In this document: piece by piece, positions 1-5,582 of the stretch
Position numbering within the stretch: the stretch's first letter is position 1
Layout of the letters: each line of letters starts with the position of its first letter
From: Pseudomonadota bacterium
GTDB lineage: Bacteria; Pseudomonadota; Gammaproteobacteria; Burkholderiales; Burkholderiaceae_B
Length of the DNA stretch: 7,029 nt
Assembly (NCBI GenBank): GCA_023422555.1
Contig: JAFAGQ010000276.1
Location: forward strand, 1 to 7,029
Direction: 5' to 3'
The notes under the pieces: model-generated
The model's input: the letters and a program-made list of their open reading frames with translations, nothing else
Told to the model about the DNA's origin: nothing
Databases searched by the model: none
Position numbers and translations under genes: made by a program

Positions 1-28
1 CTGTAATGATATCGTTTTCGTGAAGTCC

Positions 29-65
29 AAAAACCCCGATTGCAAAGTCGGGGTTTTTGTTTTTT
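29..65 (+). terminator. Rho-independent terminator of the upstream gene
   Basis: Bases 29-39 (AAAAACCCCGA) pair perfectly with 48-58 (TCGGGGTTTTT) around an 8-base loop, giving an 11 bp stem followed by a T-rich tail to base 65. The A-run on the left arm means it could also stop transcription from the right. It closes a gene lying left of the window; in related beta-proteobacteria that gene is usually ihfB, but bases 1-28 are too short to show this. It separates the upstream unit from the lapA cluster. Confidence 0.9.
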
Positions 66-81
66 GAAGTGCAATTCGCAT

Positions 82-110
82 TACAATGGCGGATAGTTAA
101 ATTTCAGGAG
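82..110 (+). promoter_or_regulatory. Candidate -10 element and ribosome binding site of lapA
   Basis: TACAAT at 82-87 is a good -10 hexamer directly after the terminator and would place the transcription start near base 94. No convincing -35 box lies at the right distance; TTGTTT at 57-62 is 19 bases away and overlaps the terminator tail. AGGAG at 106-110 is a clear Shine-Dalgarno sequence, 7 bases before the lapA ATG. The ribosome site is solid; the promoter is tentative. Confidence 0.4.
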
Positions 111-117
111 CAGGCTG

Positions 118-498
118 ATGCGTTATATTGTCTGGGCGTTGCGAATCATACTCTTTCTGCTGGTGTTGCTGTTCGCCCTTAAAAATACCGATCCCGTCAC
201 GGTACGGTTTTTTGGCGACTATACATTCGCTGCGGTGCCGCTCATTGTTGTGCTGCTGATCGCTTTTATTGTCGGCGCTCTGTTTGCCTGGCTGGTCAGT
301 ATTCCCACACGCGTGCGCAAAACACGTGAAGTCAGCCGTCTGAAGGGCGAAGTGGAACGTCTGAACCGTGATGTTGCCGATACGCGCCAGTCTTTGAATG
401 CGCTCAAGGCTGAAGAGCTGCGTTTGCGCAGTCAGGCCGCGCCGGCGTCTACCGCGCTGCAACCCGCGCCTGTCAGGGAGACAGCCGTTGGACTTTGA
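118..498 (+). CDS. lapA: LapA-family inner-membrane protein (DUF1049)
   Basis: This 126-residue protein matches the LapA family in layout. It has a first membrane helix at about residues 3-21, the family-typical stretch ALKNTDPVTVRFFG at 20-33, and a second helix at about 38-61. A charged, probably coiled-coil cytoplasmic segment follows at about 66-108, then a short Pro/Ala-rich tail. LapA is a small inner-membrane partner of LapB in lipopolysaccharide assembly. In E. coli the pair helps FtsH control LpxC, the committed enzyme of lipid A synthesis. The ATG is supported by AGGAG 7 bases upstream. The gene opens the cluster and its end overlaps lapB by 11 bases, so the two are translated together. 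The tail after residue 108 is low-complexity and probably poorly conserved. Confidence 0.93.
   Translation: MRYIVWALRIILFLLVLLFALKNTDPVTVRFFGDYTFAAVPLIVVLLIAFIVGALFAWLVSIPTRVRKTREVSRLKGEVERLNRDVADTRQSLNALKAEELRLRSQAAPASTALQPAPVRETAVGL
475..490 (+). promoter_or_regulatory. Ribosome binding site and TTG start of lapB
   Basis: AGGGAG at 475-480 lies 7 bases before TTG at 488-490. This TTG begins a protein reading MDFEAWWLILIPILFGLGWIA, which is the expected LapB amino-terminal membrane anchor. The site lies inside the last codons of lapA, so ribosomes finishing lapA are close by. It fixes the lapB start and excludes the in-frame ATG at 398, which would add 30 unrelated residues. Confidence 0.8.
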
Positions 499-1708
499 AG
501 CGTGGTGGCTGATCCTGATTCCGATCCTGTTCGGGCTCGGATGGATCGCGGCCAAAGTTGATGTACGTCAGATCGTCTCAGAAAGCCGGAATCTGCCTGA
601 TTCCTATTTCCGCGGTCTGAACTTTCTGCTGAACGAAGACCATGACAAGGCAATCGATGCCTTTGTTGAAGTTGCCAAGCTCGACTCGGAAACCACAGAA
701 TTGCATTTTGCACTGGGTAGTCTGTTCCGCCGACGCGGAGAAATCGAAAGAGCCATTCGCGTTCATCAAAGTCTGCTCTCGCGCTCCGATCTTCCGCGAG
801 CAGACAGGGAACATGCCCTGCATGAAATTGCCCAGGATTATTTCAAGGCCGGAATGTTTGACCGTGCCGAGCAGGCCTTTACCGAAGTGCAGAATACCAG
901 TTATGCGACATCGGCCACCCGGGCGCTGATTCGTATTTATGAAGCTGAGCACGACTGGGAAAAAGCCATAGGTGCCGCCGCCCAGTTGCGACAACTGACC
1001 GACGAGCCGCTGCCGCAGCGCGTTCACTACCATTGTGAAAGGGCTCAGGCTGCGCTTGGCGCCAAAGAGCCTGATTTTGCGCGTGTCGCGTCGGAACTGG
1101 ACGCAGCCGAATTCGAAGCCGGACAAAGTGCGGCAGCAGGGGGGTCTCAGGCTTCCTATGCCCGCATCGCCATGCTGCGAGCTTATCTGGCAAGGCGGCA
1201 GGGCGATCGCAAGACCGAGAGAGAGTGGCTGCTTGCCACATTGAATCGCTCTCCCGAATTCGCTGGCCTGGTTGCCAAACAGATCATGGACAACTTTGCC
1301 GCCACCAATGAGCGCGCTCAGGCAGTCAGTCTGCTCAAGGATCATTATTTTGCTCATCCTTCACTGGATGTATTTGAAGTCGTTTTTGCCGCCCTTCGCG
1401 AGGATGGCTTTGCATCCGCCTGGGAATTTGCCCAGGAATCCCTGCGCAGACATCCTTCATTACTGGGTCTGGATAAGGTGCTTCATACCGAAATGGTCAG
1501 CGAAGAAAAGTCAGGCCAGCAAGGGGAACTGCAACAGCGCATGCCCGCCTTTGACCTGGGGTTGCTGCGAACCATGATTGACAAGCACGCAAGGCGTATG
1601 GACAAATACGCATGCCGCGTTTGCGGCTTTCAGGCACAGAATTATTACTGGCAATGCCCGGGATGCAACTCCTGGGAAACCTATTCGCCACGCCGCCCAG
1701 AGGAATAA
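488..1708 (+). CDS. lapB: LapB (YciM), TPR regulator of LPS synthesis with rubredoxin-like zinc/iron knuckle
   Basis: The product is 406 residues, close to the roughly 390 of E. coli LapB. Residues 5-22 form the membrane anchor, followed by the conserved stretch DVRQIVSESRNLP (25-37). Tetratricopeptide repeats run from about 38 to 340; clear units include YFRGLNFLLNEDHDKAIDAF (40-59), the next at about 71-104, and others further on. The C-terminus carries a rubredoxin-like knuckle with C376, C379, C390 and C393 (CRVC...CPGC). In E. coli this domain and the repeats are needed to present LpxC to FtsH for degradation and to coordinate LPS assembly. The gene uses a TTG start overlapping lapA and ends 5 bases before rfaE1. 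The weak start codon may keep its level low; that is inference. Confidence 0.97.
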   Translation: MDFEAWWLILIPILFGLGWIAAKVDVRQIVSESRNLPDSYFRGLNFLLNEDHDKAIDAFVEVAKLDSETTELHFALGSLFRRRGEIERAIRVHQSLLSRSDLPRADREHALHEIAQDYFKAGMFDRAEQAFTEVQNTSYATSATRALIRIYEAEHDWEKAIGAAAQLRQLTDEPLPQRVHYHCERAQAALGAKEPDFARVASELDAAEFEAGQSAAAGGSQASYARIAMLRAYLARRQGDRKTEREWLLATLNRSPEFAGLVAKQIMDNFAATNERAQAVSLLKDHYFAHPSLDVFEVVFAALREDGFASAWEFAQESLRRHPSLLGLDKVLHTEMVSEEKSGQQGELQQRMPAFDLGLLRTMIDKHARRMDKYACRVCGFQAQNYYWQCPGCNSWETYSPRRPEE

Positions 1709-1713
1709 GTGGT

Positions 1714-2643
1714 ATGCAAGTTTTTCCCATTGAAAAAATCAGACAGGTTCGTGTTCTGGTCGTAGGCGACGTGATGCTGGACCGCTACTGGTTTGGCGAA
1801 GTCGAACGAATCTCGCCGGAAGCACCGGTTCCCGTGGTACGGGTCGCAAAACGAGAAGACAGACTGGGCGGCGGTGCCAACGTGGCCCGCAATATTCTGG
1901 CCCTTGGCGGTCAGGTCACGCTGCTGGGCATCGTCGGCAACGATGAGGCCGGTCAGCAAATTGCGACACTTGCACAAGAGGCAGGTATTGATACGCATTT
2001 GTTACCTGATCCTGCCATGCACACCACGCTCAAAATGCGCGTATTGGGACGCCAGCAGCAATTGTTGCGCATAGACTTTGACTACCTTCCCGATGAGCAG
2101 ACCCTGCAGAATCTCGAACAGCAGTACAGTCAGTTGCTGGATCAGCACGATATTGTTGTTCTGTCCGATTATGCGAAAGGGGTACTTAAGTATTGCGAGC
2201 CGCTGATCAGAATGGCGCGCGAGCGCAACCTCTCTGTGTTGGTAGACCCCAAAGGCGATGAATATCACCGCTACATTGGAGCCAGCCTGATTTCGCCAAA
2301 CCGGGTTGAAATGCAGCAGGCAGTTGGAAAATGGAAAACCGAAGAGGAACTTACGGAGTCTGCTCAGCGACTGCGTCAGCAACTGCAGCTGGAAGCTCTG
2401 CTGATCACGCGATCCGAGCAGGGTATGACGCTATACACCGACGTGGGCCGATTTCACGTGGATGCTGCAGCGCATGAGGTCTTTGATGTGTCAGGTGCCG
2501 GGGATACTGTTCTGGCGACCATGGCGGTCACTCGTGCTGCCGGCATGGACTGGCAGCAATCGGTCGAATGGGCGAACAAGGCCGGTGGTATAGTAGTAGG
2601 TAAACTGGGAACATCCATTGTAAGTGCAGAGGAGCTGACATGA
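1714..2643 (+). CDS. rfaE1: D-glycero-beta-D-manno-heptose-7-phosphate kinase (single-domain RfaE1/HldA)
   Basis: This 309-residue PfkB/ribokinase-family sugar kinase phosphorylates D-glycero-D-manno-heptose 7-phosphate at C1, a cytoplasmic step in making ADP-heptose for the LPS inner core. Visible motifs are GDVMLDRYW (18-26), LGGGANVARN (51-60), SDYAKGVL (151-158), VDPKGDEY (177-184), ISPNRVEM (193-200) and the PfkB signature DVSGAGDT (258-265) with catalytic base D264. E. coli HldE fuses this kinase to an adenylyltransferase; here the protein ends after the kinase, so a separate rfaE2/hldC gene should exist elsewhere. The ATG at 1714 is chosen because the protein then begins MQVFPIEKIRQVRVLVVGDV, as expected. 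AGAGG at 1699-1703 precedes it. An upstream in-frame ATG at 1612 would lie inside lapB. It overlaps hldD by 4 bases. Confidence 0.97.
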   Translation: MQVFPIEKIRQVRVLVVGDVMLDRYWFGEVERISPEAPVPVVRVAKREDRLGGGANVARNILALGGQVTLLGIVGNDEAGQQIATLAQEAGIDTHLLPDPAMHTTLKMRVLGRQQQLLRIDFDYLPDEQTLQNLEQQYSQLLDQHDIVVLSDYAKGVLKYCEPLIRMARERNLSVLVDPKGDEYHRYIGASLISPNRVEMQQAVGKWKTEEELTESAQRLRQQLQLEALLITRSEQGMTLYTDVGRFHVDAAAHEVFDVSGAGDTVLATMAVTRAAGMDWQQSVEWANKAGGIVVGKLGTSIVSAEELT

Positions 2644-3635
2644 TCATCGTAACCGGAGCGGCAGGCTTCATCGGCAGCAATCTTGTCCGCGGTCTGAACA
2701 ACAGGGGCATCACTGACATTCTCGCCGTCGATGATCTGACCGACGGCGACAAATTTGTCAATTTGCGTTCTGGCACGATTGCCGATTATATGGACAAAGA
2801 CGAATTTCGCGCCCGCATCAACAGCGGCCAGTTCGGTCCCGTCACTGCAATCTTCCATCAGGGTGCCTGCTCGGATACGACCGAGCGTAATGGCCGCTAT
2901 ATGATGGACAACAACTACCGCGTCACGCTCGAACTCTTCAATTTCTGCCAGGCGCGCAGTATACCTTTCATCTATGCGTCTTCGGCTGCCGTCTATGGCG
3001 CAGGGCCGAACTATATCGAAGCGCTGGAGAATGAAAAGCCTCTGAATGTGTACGGCTACTCCAAGTTTCTTTTCGATCAGGTGGTTCGCGAACGCTTTGC
3101 ACATCGTACCGCCCAGGTTGTGGGTCTGCGCTATTTCAATGTCTACGGGCCCAATGAACAGCATAAAGGTCGCATGGCCTCGGTTGCCTTCCACAATATG
3201 AACCAGTTTCTGTCAGAAGGCCATGTTCGGCTTTTCGGTGGCTGGGACGGCTATGAAGACGGCGGCCAGCGTCGTGACTTTATTTCCGTGGATGATGTGG
3301 TTGCAGTCAATCTCTTTTTCCTGGACCACCCGGAGCAATCGGGCATTTTCAATTGTGGTACCGGCCGCGCACAGCCTTTCAACGATATCGCCTGCGCCGT
3401 CGTCAATACTCTCAGGGAAGAGCGCAATGAGCCGCGTCTGCCACTGGAAGCGCTGGTACAAGAAGGCCTGATTCGTTATATTCCCTTCCCAGACGATCTG
3501 AAAGGGCGCTATCAGAGCTTTACCCAGGCAGATACCACGCAATTGCGTGCCGCCGGTTTCACTGCCGACATGCTGGATGTAGAGCAGGGTGTCTCCCGCT
3601 ATATTCGTACGCTGCGTCCGCAAAAAACTGACTGA
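2640..3635 (+). CDS. hldD: ADP-L-glycero-D-manno-heptose-6-epimerase
   Basis: The 331-residue product is an extended short-chain dehydrogenase that converts ADP-D-glycero-D-manno-heptose to ADP-L-glycero-D-manno-heptose, the donor for the LPS inner core. The NADP-binding loop GAAGFIG is at 6-12. The catalytic set is S114/S115, Y138 with K142 (YGYSK), and K176 in NEQHKGRM, matching the positions of Tyr140 and Lys178 in E. coli HldD. Further family motifs are FHQGACSDTTE (72-82) and LRYFNVYGPNEQHKGRMAS (163-181). It is about 20 residues longer than the E. coli enzyme, mostly in the C-terminal third, which I believe is usual for beta-proteobacteria. Its ATG overlaps the rfaE1 stop as ATGA, with AGAGGAG at 2628-2634. 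It ends the cluster; no terminator is obvious after it. Confidence 0.98.
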   Translation: MIIVTGAAGFIGSNLVRGLNNRGITDILAVDDLTDGDKFVNLRSGTIADYMDKDEFRARINSGQFGPVTAIFHQGACSDTTERNGRYMMDNNYRVTLELFNFCQARSIPFIYASSAAVYGAGPNYIEALENEKPLNVYGYSKFLFDQVVRERFAHRTAQVVGLRYFNVYGPNEQHKGRMASVAFHNMNQFLSEGHVRLFGGWDGYEDGGQRRDFISVDDVVAVNLFFLDHPEQSGIFNCGTGRAQPFNDIACAVVNTLREERNEPRLPLEALVQEGLIRYIPFPDDLKGRYQSFTQADTTQLRAAGFTADMLDVEQGVSRYIRTLRPQKTD

Positions 3636-3736
3636 TTTACGGCATTTCCCGGTGGATCCGGCTGTCTTCATGCCGCGCAACAGAAAGTGTTCTTTGGGCA
3701 CACTAATGATTTCGCTTGATCATTGGTGTTTCCGTT

Positions 3737-4357
3737 ATGCGCAGCAACGTTTCTCTTTCAACATCATTTGCAGTTCGCGTCTTCTTTGCCCTGATCCTAT
3801 TTCTTGCGTTTTGCAAACCGACACACGGCCTGGATCTGAACAATGCCACTAAAGCCCAATTGCGTTCCATCAAAGGTATCGGGGACAAGACGGCTGAGCG
3901 CATTCTGTCAGCGCGTCAGCAGAGGCCATTTTTATCTCTGGATGATTTCGGGAAACGCATCCCGGGCTTCGGACCTAAGAGAGTGGAGAAGCTGCGACAG
4001 CAGGGCGTCACTGCGGGCAGCGATATTTCGGCCTTGAGTCTGAGTGCGACCCGTCAGCCTGTGTCAGGCCGGCATCGTGATGTCACCGCCCCGAAGAACT
4101 CGTCCGTCGATTCCATTGATCTGGGCTCAGGCGCATCTGCTACAGGGACATCGACCGCAAGAACGTCGGGTCGTCGGCATTCAGCCCTGCAGTCAGCGCG
4201 ATATTCAGGTGCGGAGGGGAGGGTGGCGCCCGCCATGCCCATGCTGATCCGTCCACGACCCCGCAGCGAAACGGGCGATAGATCAAACGCAGAGGCAAAC
4301 TCGGCTGACAAAACCCATTCCGCAATCAAAATGCAGGATTCAATTCCCGCGCAATAG
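3737..4357 (+). CDS. Secreted ComEA-like helix-hairpin-helix DNA-binding protein with long low-complexity tail
   Basis: From the ATG at 3737 the product is 206 residues. Residues 1-31 look like a Sec signal peptide: basic start, hydrophobic FAVRVFFALILFLAF core, and THG before a likely cut at 31/32. The mature protein begins LDLNNATKAQLRSIKGIGDK, the ComEA signature. Two helix-hairpin-helix turns follow, KGIGDKTA (46-53) and PGFGPKRV (76-83). ComEA proteins bind double-stranded DNA in the periplasm during natural transformation. Residues from about 95 on are rich in Ser, Arg, Thr and Ala with no recognisable fold, making it longer than most ComEA proteins. No strong ribosome site is visible. 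A TTG at 3716 would add 7 residues, but the ATG gives the better signal peptide. A competence role is inference, since no other com genes are in view. Confidence 0.82.
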   Translation: MRSNVSLSTSFAVRVFFALILFLAFCKPTHGLDLNNATKAQLRSIKGIGDKTAERILSARQQRPFLSLDDFGKRIPGFGPKRVEKLRQQGVTAGSDISALSLSATRQPVSGRHRDVTAPKNSSVDSIDLGSGASATGTSTARTSGRRHSALQSARYSGAEGRVAPAMPMLIRPRPRSETGDRSNAEANSADKTHSAIKMQDSIPAQ

Positions 4358-4455
4358 CGCCAGCAGTCGGGCACGTAGAAGTGCGGGCTCCGTAAAAGCA
4401 CTGGCAAAAGCCCATGACCTGCAAGGGGGAGAATCCCGCGGAATGTCAGCAGGAA

Positions 4456-4464
4456 TGCTATGAT
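4456..4464 (+). promoter_or_regulatory. Candidate extended -10 promoter for cysM
   Basis: TGC-TATGAT at 4456-4464 matches an extended -10 (TGnTATAAT with one mismatch). No good -35 hexamer lies about 17 bases upstream, which extended -10 promoters can do without. Transcription would start near 4471, giving a leader of about 125 bases that begins with the hairpins at 4475-4526. Supported by sequence match only. Confidence 0.4.
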
Positions 4465-4474
4465 TGAACTCACC

Positions 4475-4526
4475 GAATCAGAGGGGCGTCTGATGTAAAG
4501 CTTACAGCGTAAAATGCCCCTGATTC
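4475..4526 (+). repeat. Two mutually exclusive hairpins in the cysM leader
   Basis: Hairpin A is a perfect 6 bp stem, ATCAGA (4477-4482) with TCTGAT (4489-4494), around the loop GGGGCG. Hairpin B pairs GAATCA (4475-4480) and GGGGC (4483-4487) with GCCCC (4516-4520) and TGATTC (4521-4526), 11 bp with a 2-base bulge. The left arms share bases, so only one can form. GTAA (4495-4498) and TTAC (4502-4505) add a small stem inside the loop of B. No T-run follows, so it is not a simple terminator. The pairing is visible; a regulatory role is inferred. Confidence 0.5.
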
Positions 4527-4597
4527 ATCTGCGGACCTCATCAGCTGCCACTCCTGTGCGATTTCAGGCGGGCACACACCGGGTAAATCGAATAACT

Positions 4598-5512
4598 ATG
4601 ACCATTACGTATCCTACTATCGAAGACACAATCGGCAAAACGCCTCTGGTTCGTTTGCAGCGCGTTCCCGAGCATCTGGGCGAAGCGCGAGGCAACGTCA
4701 TTCTGGCAAAGCTGGAAGGCAACAATCCCGCCGGCTCGGTCAAGGACCGGCCCGCCGCGTCCATGATCCGCCACGCTGAAGAACGCGGAGAAATCAAGCC
4801 AGGTGATACGCTGATTGAGGCCACCAGCGGCAACACCGGCATTGCACTGGCGATGGCGGCCGCCATTCGGGGCTACAAGATGATTCTGATCATGCCCGAT
4901 AACCTCTCGGTGGAGCGCCGGGCCTCAATGAATGCCTATGGCGCACAGCTCATTCTGACGCCAGCGGACAAGGGCGGTATGGAATATGCCCGAGATCTGG
5001 CAATGAGCATGCAGGCCGAAGGCAAGGGAAAGGTACTGGATCAGTTCGCCAACGCCGACAACCCCAGGGCCCACATAGAGGGCACAGGACCGGAATTGTG
5101 GGAGCAGACCCAGGGTCAAATTACACACTTTGTCAGCGCTATGGGTACCACTGGTACCATCATGGGTGTTGGCTCCTATCTGAAATCGCGCAACGACAAA
5201 ATTCAGATCATCGGCGCACAGCCTGCACCCGGTGCATCCATTCCGGGGATCCGTAAATGGTCGGAAGAGTATCAACCGGCCATTTACAATCCGGCCGGGG
5301 TTGATCAGTTCGAGCTGATATCCCAGCAGGAAGCAGAAGATATGGCGCGGCACCTGGCAGCCAGTGAAGGCATTTTCGGCGGCATTTCCTCTGCCGGAGC
5401 GCTGGTTGCGGCACTGCGGACCGCAGAGAAGGTGAACAATGCCACCATCGTGTTTATCGTATGCGATCGCGGCGACCGGTATCTGTCGCAAGGGGTATTT
5501 AACCCCGTCTGA
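4598..5512 (+). CDS. cysM: Cysteine synthase B (O-acetylserine sulfhydrylase B)
   Basis: The 304-residue product is a fold-type II PLP enzyme making L-cysteine from O-acetylserine and sulfide, or S-sulfocysteine from thiosulfate. PLP binds K49 in NNPAGSVKDRPA (42-53). The substrate loop is TSGNTG (76-81) and the PLP-phosphate loop GTTGT (183-187). EGTGPELW (161-168), the QPAPGASIPGIRKW stretch (208-221) and the ending VCDRGDRYLS (288-297) mark it as CysM rather than CysK, which carries a different segment before the conserved GIG. Length fits the family. The ATG at 4598 gives the usual amino terminus MTITYPTIEDTIGKTPLVRL. No strong Shine-Dalgarno sequence precedes it. It is cytoplasmic and appears to be transcribed separately from its neighbours. 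A CysB site was looked for but cannot be claimed. Confidence 0.96.
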   Translation: MTITYPTIEDTIGKTPLVRLQRVPEHLGEARGNVILAKLEGNNPAGSVKDRPAASMIRHAEERGEIKPGDTLIEATSGNTGIALAMAAAIRGYKMILIMPDNLSVERRASMNAYGAQLILTPADKGGMEYARDLAMSMQAEGKGKVLDQFANADNPRAHIEGTGPELWEQTQGQITHFVSAMGTTGTIMGVGSYLKSRNDKIQIIGAQPAPGASIPGIRKWSEEYQPAIYNPAGVDQFELISQQEAEDMARHLAASEGIFGGISSAGALVAALRTAEKVNNATIVFIVCDRGDRYLSQGVFNPV

Positions 5513-5532
5513 CGCATTCGATGGGCATTAGC

Positions 5533-5546
5533 TTGATATAGATCAA
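5533..5546 (+). promoter_or_regulatory. FNR/ANR box of the CcoI-like gene
   Basis: TTGAT-ATAG-ATCAA is a perfect match to the FNR/ANR consensus TTGAT-N4-ATCAA. It lies between cysM and the CcoI-like gene, with its centre at 5539.5. The downstream -10 (TATGAT, 5569-5574) puts the box centre at about -41.5, the class II activator position. Oxygen-limited induction is expected by analogy with known cbb3 loci. Confidence 0.88.
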
Positions 5547-5568
5547 TATGGCGCTGTCCGATCAATAC

Positions 5569-5574
5569 TATGAT
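5569..5574 (+). promoter_or_regulatory. -10 element of the FNR-dependent CcoI-like promoter
   Basis: TATGAT differs from the TATAAT consensus at one base. A start 7 bases downstream would be near 5581, exactly where a box centred at -41.5 predicts it. That is only about two bases before the ATG at 5583, so the transcript would be almost leaderless. Confidence 0.6.
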
Positions 5575-5582
5575 CGGACGGT

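Larger units (their letters stand above)
4358..4597 (+). other. Intergenic region between the ComEA-like gene and cysM
   Basis: This 240-base stretch holds no convincing gene. GCGC-AATA-GCGC at 4349-4360 forms a small hairpin around the ComEA stop, without a T-run. AGTGC at 4380-4384 can pair with GCACT at 4398-4402. A candidate extended -10 promoter and two competing hairpins are listed separately. An in-frame ATG at 4514 would give CysM a 28-residue extension but has no ribosome site. Confidence 0.6.

Noticed and set aside
398..487. Upstream ATG extension of lapB by 30 residues
   Set aside because: Added residues are unlike LapB and overlap lapA by 100 bases; TTG at 488 restores the conserved amino terminus and has a ribosome site.
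97..555. Antisense open frame of 152 codons opposite lapA and the start of lapB
   Set aside because: It mirrors well-supported genes, has no family resemblance and spans the lapA promoter region; a shadow frame.
578..1357. Antisense open frame of 259 codons opposite lapB
   Set aside because: Long, but composition is that of a reverse shadow and lapB on the other strand has full TPR and rubredoxin features.
1612..1713. Upstream in-frame start for rfaE1
   Set aside because: Lies within the rubredoxin part of lapB; the 1714 ATG gives the normal kinase start.
2454..3194. Antisense open frame of 246 codons across rfaE1/hldD
   Set aside because: Crosses the junction of two certain genes and shows no recognisable motif.
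4514..4597. 28-residue N-terminal extension of CysM
   Set aside because: No ribosome site, unlike other CysM proteins, and the region is better explained as a structured leader.
4925..5491. Antisense open frame of 188 codons opposite cysM
   Set aside because: Shadow of a certain enzyme gene; no domain or ribosome site.
5492..5506. GGGGT-ATTTA-ACCCC inverted repeat as a cysM terminator
   Set aside because: Only 5 bp, lies inside the last codons and no T-run follows; it may be chance.
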